NCBI GenBank assembly: GCA_034766995.1
Contig: CM068317.1
Location: forward strand, 32,997,501 to 33,061,500
DNA length: 64,000 bases
DNA from: Acanthacorydalis orientalis
Taxonomy: Eukaryota; Arthropoda; Insecta; Megaloptera; Corydalidae
Direction of reading: 5' to 3'
Shown here: positions 49,880-62,298 of the stretch, piece after piece
Position numbering within the stretch: the stretch's first letter is position 1
How the letters are laid out: the number at the start of each line of letters is the position of its first letter
Translations under genes and position numbers: made by a program
Notes under the pieces: model-generated
What the model was told of the DNA's origin: nothing
Databases searched by the model: none
What the model saw: the letters and a program-made list of their open reading frames with translations, nothing else

Positions 49880-50320
49880 ATAAACATTTGACATAATTAC
49901 AATTTTCAAACCATGACGATAATGATTTGCATAACAATAATTTCGTACAAATGCCATTTATACGTGTAATAAATCGTTGATGATAAATTCGAATTACTTA
50001 AGTGATTTTCGCAACATACGAAATAATTCTCTATCGTGTTTAATATCTACAATTCATTATTTTATTGTACGTTATATTAATTGACTGCTGCTATTAATAT
50101 CAGTCAAAATCGATAACCGAATGCTAAGATTCATAAATCGCAGTTTATTAAGAACTAGAGTGTGGTTAGGTGATCACAAATAATGAACATTTTTTGAAGT
50201 TATTTAGTAGCCAATAGAGATCCCAAATATGTAATTACAAATGCTTATCGCGTACTGGTCATTAAATAACGCAGCTGTTGGAGATTTATTTCATACCACG
50301 TAATAAAATTATCTCCAGTA
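49880..50320. promoter_or_regulatory. Motif-dense island with SOX-OCT-type composite (candidate enhancer)
   Basis: ATTTGCATAACAAT at 49925-49938 joins a perfect POU octamer to a SOX site (AACAAT) with the orientation and zero spacing of the established SOX-POU composite element. A RUNX TGTGGTTA (50161-50168), GATA-type CGATAA (about 50110) and CAGCTG (50272-50277) follow. The block is free of microsatellites over 440 bases and has varied sequence. Function is inference. Confidence 0.38.
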
Positions 50321-50376
50321 TTCATATTAAAAATATGTCTAAAATATCTTAAGCGTGAAGTATGTAGTTAGAAATA

Positions 50377-50396
50377 TATATATATATATATATATA
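50377..50396. repeat. Short (TA)n
   Basis: About 20 bases of alternating A/T. Confidence 0.9.
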
Positions 50397-50399
50397 ATG

Positions 50400-50796
50400 T
50401 CTTAACAAATTTCCTTATATAAGATACATTAACGTAAATCATTAAGGTGTCTTTAATTTGATTAAATCGTATACTAACTTGATAAAAATATTTTTCTAAT
50501 TCATTATTATTTCAAATAAAAAGTATAAAACAACTAAATAAGTATGCATGTGTGCCATTAGACAATAAAATGAAATTGTTAACAAATAATTCATATAAAA
50601 TTTTTTTTTGCATAAGATTGTTTAAATACAACCTAAATATTTTTATAATTTTCATCGAAATCATCTCACTATTGGCGCATAGCCACTATAATTGCTTGGA
50701 TAGCAGGATGTTTAAAAAGTATAAACTGATGAGGTTGGTAACTATCACATCACACCAAACATTTAATTTTAAAGAATGTAATAGATATAATGATTA

Positions 50797-50836
<40 letters not shown>

Positions 50837-52525
50837 CATTACCATTTTAAATATTTACTTATCAACTTTAAAAATTATAATTTAAAAGTTCTGAAAAGAT
50901 TGTTTGATGTAATGTATAATTTCTAATTGTTTATTTTTATGTCATTGATTTATTTTTATTGTCCAAGTTTGAATTTAATAACATTTAATTGTTTATTTTA
51001 TATTTTATCTTTTTTCAAGTTTTATTTTTGTCTTATTTATATTAGATCTTAAATTATTCTCAGATATCGACATAATTTTATTGGAAATTTGGATACTCAT
51101 TTCTTTCTTTGAATGTTAAATATTATAGGTAATATTTAGTTGTCGTAATCAGTTCAGTGGCATTGATAAGGAGAATTATTCATAAAAGAACCATAACCAC
51201 AAAATCTAAAAATAACCATGTGCTTTTAATCTGATTAGTATGTATTCAATAATAGGTGTGTTGCATTTTTAATTTTCATATGGAATTGTGTTTTGTAGAA
51301 ATATTAAATTGAATTGATTTGAATTAAATGTAGTAAGTTTCATAAAATTCTAAAAGTAATTTTTGAAAAGTTATTGTTTTTTTGTCAGTTGTTCAGAAAA
51401 AATATAAAATGTTTTATCGATAATGATAAAATAATTATCTCAGTACAGTTCTGTCACCATGGAGAAATTCAATTTCGCAAACGAATGCATTACTCCACGA
51501 ACCACTTATCAGAAATATGTGTTTTTGATTTTAAAGGTATTTGTTTTTCTAAAAACAAGAATTATATAAAACGTCTTACAAATATAGTTGTGGGGTATAA
51601 CAAAAAAAATTGGCGTTAGATAATTATTAATATTTATATAATTATTGTGTATGTAAAAAAAATTGACTGTCATCTTTTTTTTCTATTCTAAATAAAATAC
51701 TTTCTGAATTTTTATTATTATTTTTTATAATCAAATTGCACAAAGTTTTATTTGTATTCACCTTCAAGATTATCGATCTATACGTTTGAATAGTGACTAC
51801 CGATACCTACTTATCATCTCTCTAGTCTTAAGCAATTTATTCCTTCAAATTTCTACTTAATTTTTGGTCTAATTGGAAAAAAGTCTCAAAAAATTGCATA
51901 AAGTTTCCGAAAAAATTAAAATGATAGTAATTTTTCAGATATTCGAAAAATTAAAAATTCATTTCCTCAAAAATAAATATAAGAATATTGTAATTGTTGA
52001 ACTTTTTTGACTTGCTTCTTTTCTTTTTAGGAGTTTTCTTATAGAAATGTAGATAGTAAAAATTCAAATAAAAAAATTGTTCACAATCAAAATCATGTTT
52101 GATACCATTTTAGAAATTTGGACTGTAATAAAATTGTTTTTCTGAATTATGGTAATATATGTTCGTGCTTTTTATTTTCAGTTGAAAGGTATATCTTATA
52201 AAATGTAAATCTTTTTTCTTTTATTCTTATTTTAATGCATTGACATAATTTAATTCACTGACCCAATTTAATTTATTGTTATTTTTTTGTGATGTTAATC
52301 TCCTATAATATAGTTTTGACTTAGTTTACTTTTACGAATGAATTTTTCACTCATCTCATAAACAACAAACTTTTCTTTCATCGAAATGTTCACTAATTGA
52401 TTATTTTCTATTTTGATATTCTAACATGCATTTCGAAAAAAAATGTCTTTATTTCTATGCCACCATGTATTTTTTGACATTGTTGCTAAAATCATTTCAT
52501 AAATAATTTATCTCTCTACACAAAG
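50400..52525. other. AT-rich noncoding region
   Basis: Open frames at 50552-50926 and 51374-51619 are A/T-rich, one containing a translated TA array; neither has a recognisable motif, and I take both as chance. Confidence 0.55.
50798..50833. repeat. (TA)n microsatellite
   Basis: About 35 bases of alternating A/T with one TG. Confidence 0.95.
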
Positions 52526-52529
52526 CTCA

Positions 52530-52687
52530 AAATCAAAAATGTTCAATAATTGAAAACTTATGTTTTTGCTTATTGCTTATGGGCATTTCGATGAGGAATG
52601 TTGATGTATCTAGTGCTATGAGACGATGGCTCTGCTATCAATAATCAGATGATTAATAATCAATTATTAAACTTTTTAATCAAAAAC
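52530..52687. mobile_element. Foldback/MITE-like palindromic element
   Basis: Left arm AATCAAAAATGTTCAATAAT (52531-52550) continues through TTATGGGCATTTCGATGAGG; the right arm near 52652-52686 is its diverged complement (ATAATCAATTATTAAACTT then TTAATCAAAAA). Total about 158 bases with a GC-richer centre. No coding. Related arms occur at 12.3, 56.9, 59.4 and 60.5 kb. Class is uncertain: MITE or foldback element. Confidence 0.5.
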
Positions 52688-55010
52688 GTTTCTCGTAGTT
52701 TTTGAAGCGAATGAAAAATTTATTTTTGTACTTTAATGTCTTTTATTCGCAATGAATTGTAAAAATTTTTATCAATCAAAAAAACAATTATATTTCAATC
52801 AGTACATATTACATAAAACAGATTATTTTGAAGAAAATCTGATGAAAAGTTTAAGTTTTCCTGTTATTAAAGAATAAGAGTTACTATTGTAAAAGTATTT
52901 CATTTTTATTTATTGCTTTTTGTGTAATATTGATTATAAAAGTTAATTATATTAATGTGCAACTGATTTGAATAAAAAAATAAAATTTTGTGTAATGCAC
53001 ATATACCTTATACTTTTTTTATGTGATTACCAAATATAACAGTATAATAACCTTACTTTTAATATACATAGGAAATACTACAATACTTTTAATGTACCTT
53101 GACAACATGTTCAATATAGATAAGTAATATGTCAAGTTATAAATGAAGCCATTTGCTAATTTGAAAAATGTGTATTTTTTAAATTCGTGAATTAGCAGAT
53201 TTGCAAATTATCGTTACCTTGCACATTTTCGCCTAAATGTACGATAATCTGAAGGTAAACAATAATTAACATGTAGTAACTGTACAGTGCATAAAACTAC
53301 ATTGAACATATCACTTACTCTAAATAATCCGTTCTTTAATTTTGAAATTTTGAAAGTTATCATTTTTTTAAATGCAATTTATCACATAGGCCGGAAATAG
53401 TTTCAGTAGTGAGGGTCATTTTAACAAAGAAAGAAATCAGCAGGAAGTAGAAAGTAGGAACAAAGTTGTATATGAAATATATTATTTTTCAAAAATGCAG
53501 GAATGAATAATTTGATAACGTTATATGTAAATAATAGAAAGTTGCAATGAGTGAAATAACATTATGCATTAAAACCAGGAAGAAGTATCACTCGAATATG
53601 TCAATATCTCTATTAGTAATGGCCTTCTTCATTTCAACTATTTGTTATTGATCATTTAATGCAAAATCCGATTTTCAATTTACAAAATATATTTTTAAAT
53701 CCTCTTACTTTTATTAATATGTATATAATTACCTAGACTAACATTTCAAATTCAGACTCTACTGTTGACTTATATTTCTGTATTCAATGTTCTTATTTTA
53801 TTTCTTATTATTATATCTAACACACATTTTCTATAAGTTTCTACGTTGTTGAAAATCCATTAGGTATTTTAGAATTCAAAAATCCTGTTTCACTTTTATA
53901 AGTAAAGGAAAATAAAATATACTGAGTGAATATATTGATTTCCAGAAAATATAATCTTTTATTAATATAATAAGTTCTTTTATTCAAAATAATTAATCTT
54001 TTTTTAGTAATTTTCGGTGAATTATCCATCCTTAATAAGTGAAAAATCAATCATAGATTTCTATTCTCTTTATTTTCATTTTTATCACCTAAATAAACAG
54101 GCAACCTTTCACTTTGTAATTTGTTTCATTTTGAAACCTATTTTTCCATTAGTTTCACTGAAGCAATGTTTTTTTTTAGATTTTCTGTAATTAACTACAT
54201 CATATGCAAAATAGAGGCATATACGGTTTAGTCTTTATTCTTTAATTTTTGTTTCCTTATCTTTTTATAAGGTTATCTAATCATATTTGTAATATATAAG
54301 TCGTGGTCATTTTCCTTCAGTACAGATCCGTATTTTAATTTTTAACACTAAAACAATATAAGTGAAAGTCGTCAGTTAATCTAATTACTTATTTTCAAAA
54401 TGTTTTTTCTTATATTGTACTAAAAAATTCTAAAAATCTATTATTTTACAAAAAAATTCTATGGTTTTTTCATAAATTAAAATTGCTACAAAATGAAACT
54501 ATCAGTCTTGTTAAATAGCAAAAACATAAAATGTGTTAGACAATATAATGAGATTTTTTTAAGAAACACTTTTGTCTGTACTTAATGATCAAATCTTTTC
54601 TCGTAATATTGAAATTGGTTGTATTGAAACATATCTGTTTGTCTAGATCAATATAATTATACGTTTTGAATATGATTATGTATTGACATTTAAATATTTA
54701 AAAAATATATGTTGGTATTGTGTTAGAAAATGATTCTATCGTTTCATTTACATTTATTTACTCCTTTTTTGTTCAGTGTAGTCATACATTTGTTAAAAAA
54801 GAAATCAATGTTTTCATGTTTCTTTCATACGTTACATAACATTTTTAAAACATTTTGGAGCATTCATAGTCAAGTAGTTAATACAATAGGCTGTTGGCCA
54901 ATATATTATGAGTTTCATATGGTTAATAATTACACTAAAAAAGGCGGCCTATTGAACACATGAATAAATTAAGATTGTTTGTGGTGCCTTTTACGTACGG
55001 ATTTACATAA

Positions 55011-55012
<2 letters not shown>

Positions 55013-55086
<74 letters not shown>
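55013..55086. repeat. (TA)n microsatellite
   Basis: About 73 bases of uninterrupted alternating A/T. Confidence 0.98.
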
Positions 55087-55088
<2 letters not shown>

Positions 55089-55599
55089 TCTTTCGGTTAC
55101 TTTTATTTTAAATAATTATATATTACTTAAATATAATTAAATTGTTTGTTTTTCAAACTCAAACTTATAATTTTTATAAAGTTTATTTTTCAAATGATAA
55201 TTTTCAGTTTGATAAAATCAGTAAAGGATAGATGTTATTAGTATAGGAGAGACAAAATTGATAACAGTTGTTACCGTATGTAATTAACAACTTATATGTG
55301 ATTTATATATTTATGATATGTAAATTTAGTAATCGTATTCTACTTTCATAACTGAAGTAAATGATATTAAAAGTGCATTTTGTATTGAAATATATATGTA
55401 CTTGATAAATTTTTAAATGAGTTTGATAAAAGTTTGTTGTTTTAAAATTTGTGATTAAAATTAAATTCGTACAAGATTATATTCAAGCCTGACGTTAAAA
55501 ATTAATCATTGATCATACCGCCATTTTCTCGCTACTAAAATTTTATATATAATTTTCGCTTTCAAATCCCAACAGTTTTAATTACGCGTTTGAAAATTT

Positions 55600-55900
55600 G
55601 AATCTGTTCGCGATAATAAATAAATCATCGTCAATTACGTCCCGTTATCAGGCAATATTTTGCGTATGCAAACCGATAATCAGATATCTGTGTCTTTGAC
55701 ACTTTGTAACCTCATGACCTAATGAAATTATTATCATAAATTGGTATAATTTGTTAAATGTTTATCTCTGTTGCTAATGTCTAGACATTCCTATTGAAAA
55801 CTACGCATGAAATTAATTAAAATTTATATAGATATCTTGTCAGATATGTGAATGGATTTAATGACCTTCAGCGAGAGTGTTGATGAGAAAATTAAGTGGA
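55600..55900. promoter_or_regulatory. Repeat-poor, motif-bearing island
   Basis: Contains a dyad TTTGC-GTAT-GCAAA (55659-55672) overlapping a POU-type TATGCAAA, GATA-type CGATAA, and homeodomain ATTAATTAAAA near 55811. CpGs are more frequent than in flanks. Regulatory role is inference. Confidence 0.25.
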
Positions 55901-56874
55901 TATATGAAATATCGGTTCATATATTCATTTGTAATAAGTTTTCACAGATTTCCATTACGTACGTATGTATATTTCATAAACGTAGACATGTGTTTGATAT
56001 TTCTAAATTTTTAAAATAATATACATAGAAATAATTTACGTACATTAATAGTTGATTTTATACATACATTTCAGACATTTATATCGGGAATTTTTATTTT
56101 TTTTCCTACAGTAATAAACGTGACAGGGTCACATACATTGATTAGACGCTTAAATATCTTTACACGCATAAATAAAAATAAATGACATCATTTTTATCTT
56201 ACAAAAAATCAAATATGAAGGGTATAAAACTTGTATTTTGACTTTATCAAATTTGATTAGAAAATATTCCATAACATTTCACAAAAAAAGGACAGTTTAA
56301 TGAACACAGATGATAAGTATGAATTAGTTGTTACAAATATAAATATTTTTTTTTAGTATAATAGCGTTTCATTTATTTTAAATTTTTTATAAAATGGGTT
56401 TTGTTTTGGTACTTATTTTTCTTTATCAATTTCTATTTTCTTATTCTCCCGTGTTTTAATCCTCTATTTTTATTTAATTATAATTTTGTATTCTTCATGA
56501 AATGTCATTGTTTCTTTAAAAATTCATGTTATTATATGATGCACATAAATTTCAAATATAAAAAACTTTGTACTTATTAATTGAGTTCTGAAATACGTAT
56601 AAACTGTTCAATTAGTCCAATTTGTATTTTTTGATAGATTTAAATCTTCTTATATAGATTTTCTATTTTATTAGTTTATAAAAATGTTTTTATATACTCT
56701 TTAGTAAAATTAAAACATCAAATAAACATATAAATGTGGTATTAGATATGTATTTAGATCAGAAGATGTCGTCAGTGTAAAAATTAAATTAAAAATTGTC
56801 ACAATATATTATAATTATGGAACTGTAAATAAATTCCCATCCGCAATTTTGTTTATTCTTTGGCCTCTCAGAAT

Positions 56875-56950
56875 AAAGGCATTACTATCGAAATTTGCAT
56901 AAGTAACAATGAAAAATGATCAATAATCATTTATTGAACGTTTTTGATGA
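56875..56950 (-). repeat. Foldback/MITE-like family, solo arm
   Basis: On the minus strand: AAAAACGTTCAATAAATG, TTATTGATCATTTTTCATTG, then ATTTCGATAGTAATGCC, collinear with arms at 12.3 and 52.5 kb. No partner arm found within 300 bases. Confidence 0.5.
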
Positions 56951-57837
56951 GATCATATATTTTTTGTGAGGTAAGGGAAACTAAAAATTGTAATTTTGAA
57001 TCGTATCGATTATTAAAATGTCGACTTTTAACAATATTTGATAACATAGCAGCTAGATTAAAAAAGGAATAAATTGATAGAAGTGAATATTTTAAAATTC
57101 GTACAAAATATTTCACTAAAATGACATGTATAGTGTATTTTATTATGTCTTTGTATTATTGATTGAAAAACAGTTAAGATTGAGTTATAAAAAAGCTACC
57201 TTATTTAAAAAGATGCTATTATTTATATTAGAATGAATTCAAACGATATGCAAAAAATATATAACAAAATATGTACAAATAGTGTTTAAATTGTTCGATG
57301 AGAAAATGTAATTGAGGGTAAAAGTAAATAATCAAAAAGTGAATTTCATATACGATCTTAGACAGACATAAATGAGTTTAGTATAGCACAGTTAAGTGTA
57401 TATCCAGTGGTAATAAATATTTTTTTATAAACGATAACTATTGGATCAAATATTTTATAAAAGTACTAAATGACTACAATACTAATAAAGCTTATCAGCA
57501 ATATTAAAAAAAAAACGTCTGGGTGTGCATCTTACTTCATATTTCGATGAAAGAACGATTCGAGAAACACAATCAAAAATAAATTACAGATTTCAATACG
57601 ATTGTCCGAATCAGTGACAGCTTTTAGCAATAAATTTAAACTGTAAATTTGTAGTGGTTAAATATTTTGATTCATCATGCATTTATGATATCATCAATCC
57701 AAAAATAATAATTAATATTCAATAGGAATGTACTTTGTTACATACAAAAATGTTTCATAGTACTTTAAAATTATAAATATTTTGTCAATCACTTTTAATT
57801 ATTTTTTTAATTGTGATATTTTAAATTTGAAGTGATG

Positions 57838-57861
57838 TGTATATATATATATATATATATA
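57838..57861. repeat. Short (TA)n
   Basis: About 24 bases of alternating A/T. Confidence 0.93.
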
Positions 57862-57999
57862 TCTTTTTCGCTTAATCTCTTTGAAGCACTAACAAAAAAA
57901 ATCAGTTATTTTTCATAAAATGACTGCGGATATTTCCAGTACGACACTTTTAAATTAATAATATATATATCACCAGTGTTCTGCTATCATAACATACTA

Positions 58000-58320
58000 A
58001 TTTCATTGTAAGCTACTTTTGACCCTACCTCAGTGACGCAAGCGTGCATTTCGAACGCAAGAACACACACTATCTATTTACGACAGCAAACTTGATTGTT
58101 GTATATACAAAATGGTCAGTAGCGTGAGTTTGTTCATAGCACTACACTGTATGCCTCGCGTAAGACGTGAGGTGTAGCAGTAGACTGAAATAGTTTACAA
58201 TTAATCAAACCACTCATCGAAATAATTGCAAAGGTTTACCGCGAATTGTTTATTAAATGACGTTACTGGTCGCTTATCTGTCTGTCTAGCAGTCGGTGTT
58301 GTAGTTATGAGCATGACAGA
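58000..58320 (+). other. GC-elevated, CpG-containing upstream region
   Basis: Low-repeat sequence with many CpG and no long A/T runs (for example GTGACGCAAGCGTGCATTTC at 58033). It precedes the candidate core promoter and reads like promoter-proximal DNA. A short ATG frame near 58111 closes quickly. Confidence 0.3.
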
Positions 58321-58321
58321 C

Positions 58322-58390
58322 TATCCAATTGTTATTGGATTCAGTTCGTAGTGAAGCTATAAAACGGACGATAGTGTGTTTCAACCGGTA
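58322..58390 (+). promoter_or_regulatory. Candidate core promoter (CCAAT, initiator, TATA)
   Basis: CCAAT at about 58325 and an inverted copy (ATTGG, about 58334) are followed by TCAGTTCGT at 58341-58349, an arthropod-style initiator, and by a TATAAAA box at 58358-58364. A TCAACC site about 25 bases further could be the start used with the TATA box. Two alternative starts (near 58343 or 58383) are therefore possible. All from sequence consensus; no expression data. Confidence 0.35.
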
Positions 58391-58600
58391 ATGTGGTAAT
58401 ATTTCATACTTTTTATCGTATTTTTGCAGTTGTATATATAAGTCTGATTTTATTCTGTGTCTGTGAATTTCAGTTCTTTTACAAAATATATATATAAATA
58501 TCTATATATACAAAGAATATTTAAACCTGTGTTTTGTTCAATATATTGTGCGAGTGAATACCGTGTTTCGTATTTCGTAAATGGATATAAAAAACTAGAC
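58383..58600 (+). other. Candidate noncoding first exon
   Basis: Lies directly after the TATA box and ends at AGAC|GTAAGT (GT at 58601), a near-ideal splice donor. An ATG at 58581 opens only five codons (Met-Asp-Ile-Lys-Asn, stop), so the exon would be untranslated. Acceptor-like ATTTTTGCAG (about 58429) and AATTTCAG (about 58473) inside may indicate alternative structure. Strength rests on the co-occurrence of promoter and donor. Confidence 0.3.
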
Positions 58601-59375
58601 GTAAGTTAATTTCTGTATATTTTTTATTTTAAAAAAAACAAAATTAAGATACCGGTTGAACTGTCAATTATACTCAGATATTATGTACAGTTAAGTCGAC
58701 TGACTTATTTATTTGAAGGATGTGAGTTTTATCTTAATTTTAATTTATAATTATTGCTCGATTTTTAAAAATGTTCTTAATATGATACTTTTAAAGCTTT
58801 ATACATAATTGAAATCAAAGTGCATATAATATATATATTAATATTTGAAATATTGGTCAAATTTAGCATATTACATGTATATGAAATAAATTTCATATAT
58901 TAGTTTGATATCGTTAATATTTGGGGAGGTGTTAGGTAGTGCAACAAGTGTTGAATAAATCATTTCAGGCATTATACACGCGGAATATTCTACAAGATTT
59001 CAATATTCTATATTGCAAATAATAATACTTAAGAGTGAAAACAGTGCTTAAAAGCAAAATATACCATTTAATTTCTTTTTTATAAAAATACAATTTAATT
59101 TTGTGGCTTATTTATCCCTGCATTTTTTATCCATAATGAATTAATTAGGCAATATATGTGAAAATATGGTGAACCAATCTGAATGACTTATAAGCACCAA
59201 TATTTTGTTTTGTTCAATTTTGAATGCATTTTTGTTTTTCTCTATTTAAAGGAAATAATCAATATTTATTTCTATAAAAATTTCAAAAAAAATGTTTTGA
59301 TAGAATAGATGAATTCTTATTGAAGTTTTAATATAAACAATATTTTTTAATACCTCAACACAGGTATTCTATTAT

Positions 59376-59435
59376 CAAAATTGTAAATAATCGATTATTG
59401 ACTTTTTGAAAATGCTGAACGCATTTCTATGGCAC
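59376..59435 (+). repeat. Foldback/MITE-like family, solo arm
   Basis: AAATAATCGATTATTGACTTTTTGAAAATG, split as core at 59384-59410, then CGCATTTCTATGGCA at 59420, follows the family order. Confidence 0.45.
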
Positions 59436-59509
59436 TTTTTTCATTTGGAGTGCAGCTAAAGACTGAAAAATATATAAACATTTTTTTAAAAAAGGTTATG
59501 TAGTCATAA

Positions 59510-59512
<3 letters not shown>

Positions 59513-59578
<66 letters not shown>
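59513..59578. repeat. (TA)n microsatellite
   Basis: About 65 bases of uninterrupted alternating A/T. Confidence 0.98.
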
Positions 59579-59582
<4 letters not shown>

Positions 59583-59786
59583 ATGTATTCATGACTTACT
59601 AGGTCAAAAGTATTTTAATATCTTTTTGATCATCTGTGACCACTATGTCAAGTTCCTGATCAATGTGTAAATTCGAATAAATTGACTGGCATATGTCATT
59701 TTTCATTAAGAAAGTAATTGCCTTCCTGGTTAAAAAAACGCTTAATACTCTTTAATTCTGACAGAATTATAAAATAAATTAAATAA

Positions 59787-59789
<3 letters not shown>

Positions 59790-59821
<32 letters not shown>
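59790..59821. repeat. (TA)n microsatellite
   Basis: About 31 bases of alternating A/T. Confidence 0.96.
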
Positions 59822-59825
<4 letters not shown>

Positions 59826-60231
59826 GCGTATTTAAAAATTTAAATGAAAATTTACTTGTTCAGTAAGTAGATATTGGTGCTTGTATTAATTGGTCATTCA
59901 TGATTCTTAACGGTATTTTTGTCAGACACGTTTGTGAAAAAAACATTCAAGGTGTTCTAAAAGATTAGTAGTGAAAAAGAAATGTTACAATGTCACAGTT
60001 TTATGTTGTCTTTTATTGGTAGTTATAGTAAAATAATTTTTAAATATTTTTTCATAGTAAAAGAAATATCATAACCTCATTCTTTTTACATCGACATTTA
60101 GATTTAATTATAAAGATTTTATTATCTAATATTTATTTTTCTATTTTGAAATTTACGTCGTTGCTTATTTTATCAAAAAAACCGCATTTTTTAATTTATT
60201 TTACTATAAATAAAAGGAAATGGAATTGAGT

Positions 60232-60257
60232 ATGTATATATATATATATATATATAA
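60232..60257. repeat. Short (TA)n
   Basis: About 25 bases of alternating A/T. Confidence 0.93.
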
Positions 60258-60370
60258 TATTACATAGTATATATTTATATCGGTCTCATAGTACAAAAAG
60301 AACTAATATAAAAATGGAAAAAATTGTGAATAATATTTCTCATTCTTGTAAAGAACTTCAAATATTCTAA

Positions 60371-60372
<2 letters not shown>

Positions 60373-60437
<65 letters not shown>

Positions 60438-60439
60438 TG
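60373..60439. repeat. (TA)n microsatellite
   Basis: About 66 bases of TA repeats with one TG interruption. Confidence 0.97.
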
Positions 60440-60495
60440 ATGTAATCATAATTTTAAATTTGCTTTAAAAAATTAAACGTCTCATTTATTTTATA

Positions 60496-60735
60496 AACCA
60501 GAAGAAATGTTTTTGATTAGGAATGCTCAATAATTGGTTATTGATTTTTTTATTATTGATTATACGCATTTTCTTGGAAATACCATCATTCTCAAAGCAC
60601 TAACGTGCACCAGAATATATTAAAACTATTAATTTTATATGCTTTAATGCCCTAAAGATATTTACATCGAAATGCACATAAGCAAGAATAAAAAATAATC
60701 ATTAACCAATTGTTATAATTATTTGTGTCTAGTGA
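60496..60735. mobile_element. Foldback/MITE-like palindromic element, larger copy
   Basis: Left arm 60505-60590 (GTTTTTGATTAGGAATGCTC, AATAATTGGTTATTGATTTT, ACGCATTTTCTTGG) is roughly the complement of the right arm 60660-60735 (ATCGAAATGCACATAAGCAA, AATAATCATTAACCAATTGT, ATTTGTGTCTAG). The arms are diverged but collinear. The centre of about 70 bases is unrelated. No coding. Confidence 0.5.
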
Positions 60736-60739
60736 ATAG

Positions 60740-61402
60740 CTTTATATTTAGCTCTGTAGATCTCATAATTTCAATACCAAGACTGGTAGACTGAAATTTA
60801 ACATACATATTTAATATAATGTGAGGATTTGCACATTAATCTTTATTTAACAATTCATATTTCATTTCAGGGTGATTTAATTTCACTTTCCAACTTAAAC
60901 AGTTTCAATATATCACAAGTTCAAAAATTCTTATTTTATTAATACATTTTCTAACTAAATTTAAAATGTTATAATTTGCTATTAGATTGACCTTTATATT
61001 GAACATTAACAAAACTCAGTATAAAGCATTAAATATTATTTACTTGATGTAAGAAATCTACTTCTTTCGTAGACAATTATATGTCTCTTGTTTGAGAGTA
61101 AAAGTAATTTACATATATTATGCACAAGCTTTAAAATCAAAATAAAGTACACAAAGTAATGTTCTGAAATAAAAATGTATAAGTAGACGTGAAATAAATT
61201 TTACAGTATGTACCGTTAATTTCATAAATAATTAATTTTCATTGTTTTTTTTTAATATTTTACCTGTATCTGTACCACTTATAATATGTTTACTTTATAA
61301 CAGTTCTAATTTTCAAACATTCTAAGAAAAAGTGGTAATTTAGTTAGGTGAAGGTATTCGCAGCAAGAAACGACCACAACAAAATTAAATTATTAATGTG
61401 TG

Positions 61403-61437
<35 letters not shown>

Positions 61438-62298
61438 CTGTGTGTGTGTGAGAGAGAGAGAGAGAAAGAGAGAGAGCGTGTCTTTATGTAAAACATCTAA
61501 AAAATGATTTCATATATTTTTAGTAACAAAAAAAATATTCTAATTGAATTTTTGTGGACTATTGTTCTTTCTGACTAATACTTTGATCAATTTCGATAAA
61601 CCAACATCTTCAAGTAGATTTTGATGAGTGTAATTTTGAGATTGAACTTTACTTCAATTTAAAATGTAATTGTGAAAGTATATTCATCGAACTCTGCTAG
61701 AAGATAACGAATACGTCTAAACCAATCGAAGTAACAATCAATAAGCACAGTAATTGACAGAAATACAATAAGAAAATTAATTACAATCGATTCATCAGTA
61801 ACTAAATTGAAAATACAGCTATAATTAAATAATAATTGATCTTTGTGTAGTTATTTAAAATTATATTTTTGCAATAAGAACATATGTAGTATGTAATTAG
61901 TCATTTTTATTTCAAATCTCTTTTTTTACGGTAAGACATATTTATTTAGAATTAAGGATAAAGGGCAAGTATGATTGTGAGCTTACAACGTATTCCTTTT
62001 TTATCTTATTCAAATCGTATACAGCATATATTATTTTTCTCACGATCAGTTAACGACCGAAGAAACCGTTTTAGTATTCCATTACAGTTCCAACCCGTCT
62101 AAACGTTTTTGTATTCTTTAGGCCTGAATACTAAATACATCCATTTTAAAAGATAAACTGCTTTTTGAAGAATTGTTAATGGTATAATTTTGTCAATTAT
62201 AAACAATTATTAGTAATTAATATTATTAAAACCTAAACAAAAAATATATTTTATTATTATTTGTATAAAAATTTATACTTGTTTTTATTTTTAAAAAA
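60740..62298. other. AT-rich noncoding stretch
   Basis: Microsatellite at 61.4 kb; otherwise no recognisable content. Confidence 0.65.
61397..61478. repeat. (TA)n(TG)n(GA)n compound microsatellite
   Basis: TA block, then TG block, then GA block, each 20-30 bases. Confidence 0.97.

Larger units (their letters stand above)
52690..57990. other. AT-rich noncoding region
   Basis: One long TA array, one foldback arm, a motif-bearing block at 55.6-55.9 kb; no supported coding frame. Confidence 0.6.

Noticed and set aside
50552..50926. 124-codon open frame, the longest apart from mariner-related ones
   Set aside because: A/T-driven composition, includes a translated TA array, no motif, start not in good context.
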